A stretch of DNA of 64,000 nt from Dichetophora obliterata (Eukaryota; Arthropoda; Insecta; Diptera; Sciomyzidae): positions 73,613,136 through 73,677,135 of the forward strand of contig OY986438.1 of NCBI GenBank assembly GCA_963920525.1. The letters are read 5' to 3'. The notes beneath the pieces are model-generated. The model had not been told where the DNA came from. It worked only from the letters and a program-made list of their open reading frames with translations, and did no database searches. Below, one piece after another: positions 46,064 through 56,960 of the stretch. Positions within the stretch are counted from its first letter, which is position 1, and each line of letters begins with the position of its first letter. The translations under genes were made by a program, and so were the position numbers.

Positions 46064-46255
46064 GATAAGTCAATCTATTGAAAGACGAAAACGCGATGGA
46101 GTGTAAGAAGTTTTCCCAAGTAGTCGAAACAAAACGGATTCAAAAACTCTTACCAGCGCGGGATGTTCTTGGAAAAAGTATTGTAAGAATTAAATTAAGA
46201 TTATCAAATTAAGAGTGAAAATTTTAAGAAAATATAAAATCAATCAAGTTTAAAA

Positions 46256-46640
46256 AGTGAAGAAAAATTTAAAGAATCATTTAAAAAGAAAAAATAAGAA
46301 AATTTAAAACAAAAAATTTTATGAGTCTAGTTAAATATTAAAGTAAAGAAAAATTTAAAGAATCATTTAAAAAGAAGAAATAAGAAAATTTAAAACAAAA
46401 AATTTTGTGAGTCTAGTTAAATATTAAAGTGAAGAAAAATTTTAAGGAATCATTTAAAAAGAAAAATAAAAAATTTTTAAAAGAAACATAATTTTATGAA
46501 TTTAGTTTAATATTAAAGTGAAGAAACATTTTTTAAAAACATTCGAAAAGAAAAAAATTAGAAAAATTAAAAGCAACATAATTTGATGAGTTTAGTTTAA
46601 AATAAAAGTGAAGAAACATTTTAAAGAAAAATTTTAGATT
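46256..46640 (+). repeat. About 88-bp A-rich repeat, five units, in the leader of E
   Basis: Units begin gtgaagaaaaatttaaagaa at about 46256, 46343, 46429, 46518 and 46608 (86-90 bp spacing), each ending gagtctagttaaatattaaa or a variant. The last two units are most diverged. The array lengthens the untranslated leader before gag at 46841. Confidence 0.8.
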
Positions 46641-46840
46641 AAGATAATTTAAAGAATTTTTTTTATAACCATTGACCTAAGAGTGAAGAAATTTTTTCTT
46701 TCCTTTTTGAAAGTTATATTTTAGAGCTTTAAAAAACTAATTATTCAGGAGGGATCAATTAACTGTCAAATCAAAAATACTTTTAACGAAAAAATCTCCA
46801 AAATTACCAAGCACATAAAAGAAAAACACAAAAAAATACC

Positions 46841-48105
46841 ATGACAGAAACTTCAGGTACTAATAATGTTTTACCAAATTTCCAACTCCCAAATATTAAC
46901 CTACCCCCAGGGTTGCCAACACATACCTTTTCGCCCGGAGACTTCGGGCCTGAGGGCCGATCTCCGGGCTCCGGGCCTGGCACATTTTCTCCGGCTTTCG
47001 CTCTAATCTATATTTAAATCAAGTTTTTCTTACAAAAAAATTTGTTTAACTTATTTATTAGTGTTGAGTTCTGCGGCCATTTATAAGGTTCTGGCACTTG
47101 AGAGCGAACTCGGTCGAACTGTCAGAATGGATGAAAAAAAATGTAGAAAATTAATGCTTAGAACAAAGAAAAGCGCAATGACAGTTCGAGCAAAGGCGGG
47201 AAAAAGAGTGCATTTCTCTCAAGTGCCACAACCTTATAAATTAACCTTGTCTGCGGCTGAATTTTTAATTAATGTTTGCAGTTCAATTTATGTAAGTTCG
47301 GTCAATAATTTGTGTTTTGTGTATTAACTGATACAAAACTATTTTAGAGAACAGCATAATGGAATCTAGTTGCAAGAGAAAACATTACTTAACATCCTTT
47401 AGCAACGATTGGCTCTCGATACCAAGCCACAAAGATTGATTGCTGAAAGAAAACGAGTTTACGGGAAAATGCAAGTTGTGTTGTGTCACATTTGTTGTAA
47501 ACATGATTGTTAAACATGACTATGTATGAAAAAACCAAAGAAAAAAGTAATTTTTTAATTAAAAGCAAGTAGACCATTAAAAAATTATTAAATAAAAAAG
47601 CTCCGGGCCGGGGCTTTTCAAAAGTTGGCAACCCTGCCTACCCCCTCCAAATCAAAATATATCAAATCCTCCAAAAAGATTTGAAAAGGTGGAAACATTA
47701 AATATAAAGGATTTAAGTCTTAAAGAGATACTTGACTCCTTCGAGCAATTCAAGCCACAATTAGATAAAATTTTTTGGGAAAGCATGAAAAAAGTGAACC
47801 AAATAAAAAATTACAAAGGTATCAACAACTACACGGTAATGAATTTAATTGATAGAGACAAACCATTAGAAATGATGAACAAACTTCAAGATACTTATGA
47901 GCCAGATTGTGAAGGCATACCATCGTACACTTCTATATTTGCCAATGCGATGATGCCCGAGTGGATTATAAGGTTATTTATGAACAAGCACAAACTAACG
48001 CGAGAAAAAGCTATCAAGCATGTCAGAGCTCAAGACGACTACCAACTCCACTTAGATTCTTTAATAGATTGGACAAGTGTCCAAGAATTCTGTATACAAA
48101 AATAA
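46841..48105 (+). pseudogene. gag N-terminal part of element E, split and truncated
   Basis: The ATG at 46841 opens a frame that is cut at 46907 by a 729-bp hAT-type insert and continues in frame at 47645. Together these give about 175 codons (METLNIKDLSLKEIL..., DRDKPLEMMNKLQDTYEP) ending at 48105. Normal errantivirus gag is more than twice as long. The frame ends at a deletion junction with pol near 48100. Confidence 0.7.
46908..47636. mobile_element. 729-bp hAT-type MITE in gag of element E
   Basis: The ends CAGGGTTGCCAAC and GTTGGCAACCCTG are perfect 13-bp inverted repeats. The flanking CCTACCCC at 46900-46907 and 47637-47644 is an 8-bp target duplication, the hAT hallmark. The interior is GC-richer near both ends (cgggcc-rich) and has no transposase. 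Removing it restores the gag frame. Confidence 0.88.
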
Positions 48106-48780
48106 ACCCCTGACAGTCCTTCTCAGAGGGGAAGATGGACGAACGTCCAAGCAAGTCACTAGTAAAAAAATTATAAAATTCGATAACGACGCTCTCGAAG
48201 ATTTTCAAAAAATAAAAACTCTCTCATATCCGAAGATGTTGTTCTTAGATTTCCAGACTTTAAAAAAGAATTCCCTACTTACCACCGACACACAATAATA
48301 GAACCAGAATTTTCTGACAACAGAATAATTGATATTCTGAAAAGTTACCTGAATCCATCTGTCATAAATGGCTTACAGACCAGTGAAAGAATCTTAGGAC
48401 AAATTCAAGAAATTTATCCTATCCACTTCAGACAATATAGAATTAGATTTACTAGGAAAATAGTAACAGACTTAGTGGACGAAAATCAACAAGAAGCTGA
48501 GATTATCAGAGAACACGAACGTGCACACAGAAATAGTAAAGAAAATAAATTACAGATTCTAACTAAATTTTATTTCCCCCAAATGCGTCGTAAGGTTGAA
48601 AAAATAGCAAAAGAATGCAAAATATGTAAAGAACATAAATATGACAGGCACCCCAGTAAGCCTATGATACAAGCGACTCCTATACCTACATACCCTGGAC
48701 AGATAGTACATATAGACATTTACTTTTCGAATAAACGCGTTATTCTTACAGCCATTGACAAATTTTCAAAATACGCCTTA
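48106..48780 (+). pseudogene. Element E pol: RNase H start, integrase N-terminal part
   Basis: After the gag junction, pol resumes near the RT-RNase H boundary (DALEDFQKIKTL, then FPDFKKEF near 48250). A second deletion removes most of RNase H near 48290. The integrase zinc region then follows (about 48500-48640: HERAHRNSKENKLQI, CKICKEHKYDRHP) and the first core Asp (VHIDIYF near 48715). The frame is cut at 48780 by the Harbinger element and resumes at 52787. Frame changes occur near 48230-48300. Confidence 0.75.
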
Positions 48781-48966
48781 CTGTGAAACCTAAACAAGAG
48801 CGTTGAGCGGCGCGTTGCTATCCGCTTGGCGTTAACGCTAAATTGTCATCCCTAAATAAGAGCGGCGGATTATGTCAAATGTTGTCAAATTTTGTCAAAA
48901 AATGTTTGGCATCTAGTAAATAAATTTTGTGCTTTTCCTGGTGATAGGAAATTTGTTTAAATTAAT

Positions 48967-50761
48967 ATGAATTCCGAATACGTCGATGCAATTGAAGACT
49001 TGGTGCTGCTAAAGTTGATAAGGGGAATGTGGGGACGAAGAGGAAATCGTGCGCTCTTCAAAAGCCGTGACAGGTTTGGATTTTATGCCACCGGAGTAGA
49101 CGTGCTTATTGAAAAGAACCAGGAATTATTTTTTAAGTCCGTAAGGCTAACCCACGAACAGTTCAAGGTATTATTGAATTTAGTTGAGCCATGGCTTCAA
49201 AAATTCTCGCATAGAAAACCCATTACGCCAGATCAAAGATTGTACATCACTTTGCAGTGAGTAAAAAAGACATAATTTTATATTATTATTAATTTTAATA
49301 CTCTCAGTTTTTTGGCTCATGTATGCGCACTCCATGTGATTTCAATGAAATTTAGGATTGGTCTTGAAACAGCCAGATGCCTAATTTTGGCAACATGTAA
49401 TGTGCTGTGGCGAGTTTTATCACCTCTTTATGTAAGCCCTCCAAATGATGTTGAATGGACGACGATATCGGACGAATTTTTGAGAATCACCCACTTGCCA
49501 CATTGCGTGGGTGCACTGGACGGCAAACATATCCGAATAAATTGCCCACCAAAGTCTGGCTCCCAATTTTATAACTATAAACATTTTAATAGCATTGTAA
49601 GTGTATTAATAGAAGACCAAAATAATTTAGTTACAATTTTTGGACATAGGTTTTACTTGCCGTTTGTGATTCCCACTATAGTTTCACCTTAGTGGATGTT
49701 GGCGCATATGGCAGCCAAAGCGACGGCGGTATATTTAGAAATTCACATTTTGGGAAATTAATATTGGAGAAGAAGCTAAATACTCCACAAGCAATAAACT
49801 TGCCAAACTCCAATATAGTTTTCCCATACTTCTTTGTTGCGGATGCTGCGTTTCCATTAAAGGAAAATATAATGAAGCCGTATTCAAAGGTATAATAGAT
49901 TTATGTGGTCGTAGTAAATGTTACGAATATTATTTAATTAACTATTGATATGTAGGTTACTGACGAAACTAAAGAGAATTTCAATAAGAGGTTGTGTAGT
50001 GCCAGAATACGAATTGAAATTGCTTTCGGTAAGTGAACCTTTATAGCATCATCTATTGCATATCTGTGCCAATCTGAAATAGCAGCTTATGCCAGGTTAC
50101 TCCAATTTGTTTTTACCACAACAAATTTTGTCTTTTAATAGAATAATTTTCAGCAAAAAAAAAAATTAAACCGACTTAAGCTTTGCTAGAATATCGTCAT
50201 ACTTTACAAACATAAAACATTCAAACTTAATAACTTGCATGCAGCTATATGGATAAATTATATAATTGTTAATTAAGTGATGACTTAAAAAGATACTACT
50301 TTGAAATTGCGAAAAAATTAAGAGCATTTAAGGAACGTAATTGGTGAATACTTAACAAGTAAAACATTATTTCTGAGATATAACGTTATTCTAGCAAGGC
50401 TGTGATAAGTACACACTTTACAAATTTGTATGTTTTTGTTGCAGGTATACTTACTGCACGATGGAGAGTGTTGAGAACCTGTATAAGTTTTTCCCCAGAA
50501 AATGCAAAGAAAGTATGTAAATATTAAATATCTCAACTACACATAAGATGAATGTCTTATTTATATTTACAGGTTGTGCTAGCAACAATTGTTTTACATA
50601 ACTTTCTGAGATTGAGTTCAACGAACTCTTCAGTTGCGGAGGAAAGCGGTAGCTCCACTCTAGGGAGCGTGAGTAGAACTGACACACTTACTCCCAACAC
50701 ATCAAATCAATTAGCACTAAACCTGAGAAATGAACTCTGTCAGTATCTTAATTCGATTTAA
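48967..50761 (+). CDS. PIF/Harbinger transposase (DDE_Tnp_4-like), six exons
   Basis: Cuts and pastes the element. Exons 48967-49256, 49308-49596, 49650-49889, 49956-50028, 50445-50512 and 50573-50761 total 1149 bp (382 residues) with no internal stop. Every intron is GT..AG. The N-terminal helical part contains [18 protein letters not shown]. The catalytic region has Asp in [10 protein letters not shown], Asp in [14 protein letters not shown] and Glu in RIRIEIAFG, as in Harbinger DDE enzymes, followed by a C-terminal [11 protein letters not shown] helix. The ATG at 48967 lies 187 bp inside the left end. Length and motifs match active family members. Confidence 0.9.
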
Positions 50762-51769
50762 CTTTATTTTCATGTACTTACATTTTTTACTAAATCTTAT
50801 AATTTATGTTAAAAAAAAACGAACGGAAATGTATTATAATTAAAATTATAATTAAATAATGAAAAATAATTCCAAAAATATTATAAAATTTACCTTTTTT
50901 TCTGTGACTCTAAAGTTTGAAAACATACAAGAAAATAATTATTTTTTTAAATTAAAACTAGTGTTCCCCCTTAATATCATAATATAGCTCATTTCGTGCA
51001 ATACTGTCATATAAACTGTTTAAAAATGTACTAGTTGAAAAGAAATTATGCCATAAAAACTTTTAATAAAATGGTTGATTATGTAGTAGTATGATTAAGA
51101 CAGCGGTTTTTGGTTAAATTATGATAATTCTCAAAAACGTCATTTCTCCATGATCATCTCAAAAGTTCTAAATTTTGAGTTGAGACAGTCTTGCACGAAA
51201 CGAGCATGTCATGATTCTCTTCCCTTTCCTTTGTAATAACATATTGATCATTCCATTTAAAATCAAATTCACTGAATATTTCTTACACCAAAGATGAATG
51301 AAAACTTCCGAGGGATTTTCCTAAATTTCCTGATCCTCATATTTAGAAAACTGGAGTTAAAAGACAATTAAGACATTTAATTTATTGGTTTAGCTATATA
51401 TTTTACACATATATATATATACAAGTTGATTGTGTTATTTAATACGTTTTTTCAATTATTATAAATATTATTTTATGTAATAAAATATTATATAAAATAA
51501 TACAGAATATAAAGTGCAGTGGAAGAGCGTACGCGACAAATTCTGAAAAACAAAGAATATTGAAGATCTTCCCTCTGATCTGGACAAAGAATTTAAGAAT
51601 TACTTCTAAATATATGGCGAGCAAATTAATACTTCGCATAATTCGCCAAAGTAAATTATTTTTAACAAAATTTACAGAATAGGCCTAGACTCTGTTTTCG
51701 CTAATGTGGATTAGTTTTTACGAAATTGGCAGAATAGGCCTGGACTCTGTAAATTTCGTAGAAAATAAT

Positions 51770-52556
51770 TTACATTGGCGAATTCTGCGAAGTATTAATT
51801 TTCTTGTTCACTAATTGTAGCATTTCGACTTGAACATCATCCACTTCACTTTCTGGTAGTCTATTAAATTTGTTTCTTAACATTCCAAAAAAATTTTCAT
51901 ACTGGTCATTTATTGAGCTTGCTTGTGGTTCCTCATACTTCCTCTTCATTGCCACAAGTACATCAGTGAAAAGGTCTTCTTTGCAACGTTTTCGGCTTGT
52001 GGAGGTACGGGAAAATTGACTATTACTTTCTTCTTCTAGATACTCCACACTGGTGTCCAATTCATCAAAAACGTTACCTGTTGTACTAAAAACAAGAAGT
52101 GGTAATTGTTTCACATATAGAAAACATTTTTTTACGAATACCTGGCAGGCTCCATTGATTCCGCTAGAAACTCCATGCTTGCCATATATTTCCAACGAGC
52201 CCCAATTTTTTGCCCGGATCCAGAGGGAAGATCTTCGGTATTTTTTATTTTCCTGTATTTGTCGCGTAGGCTCTTCCACTTCACTTTACATTCTTTAGCT
52301 AATTGAAATATTTAATTACTTATTTTAAGATGTGTATGCTTTTTGCTTAATCTACCTGGCAGATTTATTTGCTTCCCGATATCTTCCCAAATTCGTTCTT
52401 TATATTTCACGTCTTTATATTTAATATCCTTTTTATCATAAATGCAAGGGTTAACGTGAACTAATTCAATTATCTTTTCACTTATATTCTGTAATTAGTA
52501 CAAAATTAAATTATATACAGTCTAATTTAAATTATTAATTAATTTCTTACCTCCAT
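51770..52556 (-). CDS. MADF-domain partner protein of the Harbinger element, four exons
   Basis: PIF/Harbinger elements encode a second, Myb/SANT- or MADF-like protein that helps the transposase reach the nucleus and bind its ends; that role is inferred from the family. Exons 52556-52551, 52488-52356, 52292-52142 and 52085-51770 give 606 bp (201 residues). The MADF domain runs over about residues 1-95 (IIELVHVNPCIYDKKDIKYK, RIWEDIG, CKVKWKSLRDKYRK, WKYMASMEFL). The C-terminal half is acidic/Ser-rich with a final FFGMLRNKFNRLPE segment like the BESS-type region of many MADF proteins. The introns are short (62, 63 and 56 bp). The first exon holds only ATGGAG, so the start is set by splicing logic. 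Confidence 0.85.
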
Positions 52557-52786
52557 TTGTGCAAGCAAATATATATCGTTAAAATATTTAAATATTTTTC
52601 AAAGAAACGACAACTTTTTCTTTGTTTTCTATATCAAACTTCACTTCCTAACGCTCTGTCAAAATTGGATTTTCCAACCGCTCAGCGTTGCCGTCGCGTT
52701 ATTATGGTTTGTTTCATACAATTTATATTAGCATGACGATTTTGTGACAGGTAAACAACGCTGCCGCTCTTGTTTAGGTTTCACAG

Positions 52787-53421
52787 ATAGTAAGAATTCT
52801 TAAATCAAGATCCGCTGAAGACATCAAACAACCACTAAGAGAACTAATACTATCGTTCGGTGTTCCAAATACCATAGTAGTAGATAACGAAAAATCTCTG
52901 AACTCTAATGTCGTTTTTTTTATGGTAGAAAATTTTTTTAATATAACAGTCTTTAAAACACCTCTATATACAAGTACAGCGAATGGCCAAATAGAGCGTT
53001 TCCACTCAACATTATCTGAAGTGTTACGCTGCTTAAAATCTCAAAACCCTCATTACACATTCCCAGAACTTCTCGACAAAGCTATTCTTGAATACAACAA
53101 CTCCATACATTCAACGACAAACAAAAAACCAAAAGACTTTTTTTTGCAAGAGAGCTTTCTAATAATCCTGAACAGCTAGAAAGAGAAAGAACCTCACACA
53201 AGATCAAAGAGAAACAAGATACAGATTTAGAATATCACAATAGGAAAAAGACCCCTATCAGAGAATTTACAGTTGGAGAAGTCATCTATGTAAAAGTTAA
53301 CAAAAGATTAGGAAACAAACTATCTCCCAAGTACAGGAAAGAAATAGTTAGAGAAAATAAAAATTCAACCGTTATTACCGAAACAGGAAAAACTGTACAC
53401 AAAAGTCTTATTAAAAATTAA
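52787..53421 (+). pseudogene. Element E pol: integrase core end
   Basis: Integrase continues directly after the Harbinger element: VRILKSRSAEDIKQPLREL, the second core Asp (VVDNEKSLNS near 52880) and the catalytic Glu (GQIERFHSTLSE near 52990). A frameshift in the T run at 53139-53146 separates the core from the C-terminal part (REFTVGEVIYVKVNKRLGNK...), which ends at TAA 53419-53421. Without the transposon the core would have the normal D, D, E order. Confidence 0.8.
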
Positions 53422-53433
53422 CACCCTCTTTTT

Positions 53434-54953
53434 AGGTTGTTGGCACAACTCTGCATCACATATGCAGATATTCAAATTTTGGACTACACGAACTCACAGC
53501 TCATAACATTAAAAGACGGAACAGCAAAAATACAAGAGGGAACCTTCAAAATAATCCATGTAATAGACATTGAACAATATGGCAAGTTAACGAAGGAACT
53601 AGAAAATACAATCGCACAAGAAATCCCGAACAATCATCCCTTACATCCTTTCCTCGTTCACGAGACAACCCAAATTCACACACTCCTTTCCAAACTCATT
53701 CCTAAAACAAAGAATAAAAGATCTTTAGATTTATCGGTTAGGCATGGAAATGGATTGCCGGTAGCCCGGACCATCATGACCTGGAAATTATAAACAAAAT
53801 ATAGATAATTTGCTAGAAAATAATGATAAACAAATAATAATAAACAAAAAATTTCTGGATAAGATTAATAAAATAAATGATAGAAGTAATGAAATACTCA
53901 AGAACATTAAAGATAATGAAAATATTAAATTTGAAATAGGTCTTAAAATGAAATATAAACTTCAATTAATCAAAGAAGAGCTTGTCAATATTGAATACGC
54001 CTTACATTGGGCAAAATCAAATATTGTAAATTCATTTATATTATATAATGTAGAAGTAAGTACTATTGAAAAATTAATTGAAAAAGAAGAAATCCCATAT
54101 ATAAATATTGAAGAAGAATTAGAATTTAGTGATATAAAAATAGCCGCAAATGGCACATCTATAATTTATATTTTAAGCTTACCTACAACTAATGAAGAAA
54201 TTTGTGAAAAATACGACTCAAAGGAGTAAGAAAGCATAATAAAATACATAAAATTGATTTTGAAGAAATACTAAGATGTAAAAGGAAAATATATGGACTA
54301 AGAAATGAATGTAAAGAATATAATAAAATAACTATTTGTAATGAAAGTAATCTTAAGAAAATTGGTAATGATAATTGTATTAGTAGCCTTATTAATAGTA
54401 AAAGCCCAAACTGTACGAGTATGAACGCCGACCACATAGTTATCATAGAAGAGTTGCAGCCAGGAATACTGTTTTTAAATGACTTCAATGGAACAATCGA
54501 GATCGATGATTAATCACTGGAATTAAGTGGAACATTCATAATCAAGCACCACAATTCCACAATTAAAGTGCAAAATAAGATTTTTACGTACACGAAGTGA
54601 GCAATTTGCAACCCTTACCAGCCGTTTTGCAACAACAGAATCCAAAATCGCCTCTTGAGGAGATGCTGTCCTTACAATTGATGAAGGAACTATCGATAGA
54701 AAACAGAAAGAAGCTAGAGACGATCAATTAAGTCAATAAAGTTGGTCTAACGTCAAATTTAGCGCTCATAGTTTCACTAATAATAGCCATAACAGTCATA
54801 GCCGCCAAAATTCCAGAGAAATTAAAAACAAGGAAAATTTGCAATAAAAAATCACCGACCCAAATACAAGCCGAAATCACCAAATCAACAGTAATTGGAA
54901 TAGAAGACATTTCAAAACACCTACGGTCATCGAACAAGGACGTTCGAATTTAA
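53434..54953 (+). pseudogene. Errantivirus-type env relic of element E
   Basis: A third ORF follows pol, the mark of errantiviruses, whose Env relates to baculovirus F-type fusion proteins. A splice-acceptor-like ctctttttag (to 53435) sits at its start, fitting expression from a spliced RNA. The N-terminal part (53437-53793) includes a basic cleavage-like KNKR. A frameshift near 53735 moves to 53810-54229, a coiled-coil-rich section. Another break near 54225 leads to a Cys-containing section. A membrane segment (SLIIAITVIAA, near 54768-54800) precedes a basic tail that stops at 54951-54953. At least three breaks make it non-functional. Confidence 0.75.
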
Positions 54954-54962
54954 GGGCGGAGG

Positions 54963-55318
54963 AGTTAACGTGATAAACATTTAATTCTACATAATATGCT
55001 GACACCGTGGTTTCCAACACACGCGCATAGTTAAGGTGATAAACATTTAACTCTACAACTAATGAATAATATGCTGACACTGTGGTTTCCAACACACGAG
55101 CATCCGCTGCAGTTCAACATACCGTGGGACTCAACGTCAGCAACATCGTGTCCCCAAAAATAAAACAAAAACAATACCGGCGGCAGAGCAGCTTTAGGTG
55201 TAGTGTTTAAGTTATGAAAAATGTTAGTTTAGTTTAAGATTATAATTGATACAATAAAGATCGCTTTTAAGCGAAAAAATATTTTTTTTAAGTAAATGTA
55301 ATAAACGAAAGTTTAACT
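54963..55318 (+). repeat. 3' LTR of element E
   Basis: It begins AGTTAACG directly after the purine tract aagggcggagg and ends agtttaact before TATA (55319). It is 356 bp, lacking one 5-bp gttta unit and one T relative to the 5' LTR, with otherwise only a few substitutions. Confidence 0.9.
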
Positions 55319-56960
55319 TATATAATTTCAAAATTGTAATCGCATAAGTCTAATCTAATACGTGTCATCTTTGATGACGGGTTTCTATGGGAAAACAGAG
55401 ACACCAAAGGTTTGTGATCTGTTACTACTAAAAATTTGCGGCCGTAGAGGTATGGTCTGAAAAAATTTATGGCCCAATATATGGCCAATAACTCTTTTTC
55501 TATTATCAGTTTGTTTAAATCGTGTTTGTTGAGAGACTTGCTCGCGTATGATATTGGTAGATCTAAACTAATATTACCTTGTGACAAAACAGCACCTAAC
55601 GCATAATTTGAGGCGTCTGTTGTCAGTACAAATTGTTTTTCAAAATTTGGGTATTGTAATATCGGTGGGTTTAGTTATTTTGTTTTTAACGTTTCAAAAG
55701 CATTTTGACAATCTTCAGTCCAATTATATTCAACATCTTTTTTTAGTAGTGAGTTCAAAACTTTAGCTATTTCTGCAAATTTGGGTATGAACCTATAATA
55801 ATTGCAGAAAGCAACAAATCTTCTGACTTCATCTGTGTCTTTTGGCACAGGGTAATTTTTAATGATTTTATTTTTTGCTGGGTCAGTTTTAATGCCCTTA
55901 GCTGTTATGAGGTGTCCTAGATATACAACCTCTGGTTTCAAAAATGAGCACTTGTGTGCATTTAGTTTTAAATTAACTTTACACATCCTTTCAAAAACTT
56001 TAGCTTTTAGATTTTCATTGTGATGCCCTAAACTGCATCCAAACACAATAATATCGTCTACATATAAAAATGCTTCAGCATCTAAATCTGTGATTTGTGT
56101 CTGTGGGAGTCTGTAGTTCTTTATGTATACCGCTGTTAAATCAGTAGTATGAATCTCTAGCGTGTAAAAATTGTTCACTGTCAATGGTTCTCCGGGAAGG
56201 TGGAATACATCTTGGAATTGTTTTAAAATGTCAATTATTGATTTTTCTGCCTCCGGTTCGTTGCATCCAATGTCTAATGATTTTAAAAGTTCTTGTAATC
56301 TATGTGCATTAAATTTGTTAGTTTCTTTGCTCGTAAATATGTTGTAGTTTTTTAATGGTTTTGTTTCTATGTTTATATCCTGTAAATTTATTTCTTTTTC
56401 TGTCGTGTTTAAAACTTTCACTTGTGCTACGCCATTCGCAGGTATTATGATATTTGCAATGAAGACTCCATTATTTATTTCTTTGTTAAGGATTAAACTG
56501 TCTTCATTAACCCTAATATTTATGTGGACCACTGCTTCTGATCGAGCAGGTACTGTAAAATTTTTATAATTTAAAATTATTGGTAATGTTAGTTCTTTTT
56601 CATTTATTAAAAATGTTACTGTGTACGTTTCAAAATCTATTTTAGACATATACTTTCTCAACATGTCACGCCCTATTATGCCATCTGTTAATATTGGAAA
56701 TTCATTTTCTACTATGTGGAAATTGTGTGTTATTTCCTCCGTTTCAATTAAAAAATTTAAATATGATGTGCCTATGCACTCTATACTTTCATTTGTTATA
56801 CCAGTTATTGTTGAAATATTTCTTGTTTCTATTTTATTCACGCTTCTTTTCTTGCAGATAGAAATATCTGCTCCCGTGTCTATTAGGAATTTCAGATTCT
56901 CATTAGTATTTTTGCACTTTAATATAATAAAATTGATTAAATTTTTAGTAAGTTGTAGGA
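55319..56960 (-). pseudogene. gypsy copy C pol: protease, deleted RT, RNase H
   Basis: The frame opens near 56960 in a different phase from gag, implying frameshift expression. Protease is seen as LIDTGADISI (near 56878) and flap region GIIGRDML. After a spacer the RT begins (YRLPQTQITDLD near 56100) but jumps in frame to FLYVDDIIVFG (near 56055). The fingers and first catalytic Asp region, about 430 bp, are deleted without breaking the frame. The connection follows (VVYLGHLITAKG, RRFVAFCNYYRF). One nonsense TAA near 55675 precedes RNase H (LGAVLSQGN, SYASKSLNKHDLNK, VTDHKPLVSLFSH), which is cut at 55319 by element E. Confidence 0.88.

Larger units (their letters stand above)
48781..52786. 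mobile_element. Complete PIF/Harbinger transposon, both genes intact
   Basis: The 22-bp perfect inverted ends begin CTGTGAAACCTAAACAAGAG (48781-48802) and are inverted at 52765-52786. Inside are a six-exon transposase gene (plus) and a four-exon MADF gene (minus), convergent, each closing in frame after splicing. It sits in the integrase of element E between residues that would otherwise be adjacent. The expected 3-bp target duplication is imperfect: TTA on the left, ATA on the right. The 50762-51769 interval between the genes is AT-rich and non-coding. Confidence 0.92.
45498..55318 (+). mobile_element. Errantivirus-type LTR retrotransposon E, internally deleted
   Basis: Two nearly identical LTRs (45498-45859, 54963-55318) begin AGTTAACG and end TTTAACT. 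A TATA target duplication is seen at 45494-45497 and 55319-55322. AGTTAA ends and a TATA-type target are typical of the gypsy/17.6/297 group. The target is the RNase H of gypsy copy C, whose frame is continuous across the empty site. The order is LTR, primer-binding region (tggcgccca at 45859), leader, gag, pol and env, polypurine tract aagggcggagg (54952-54962), LTR. Large deletions remove protease, most of RT and most of RNase H. Two younger DNA transposons sit in gag and integrase. Confidence 0.9.
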
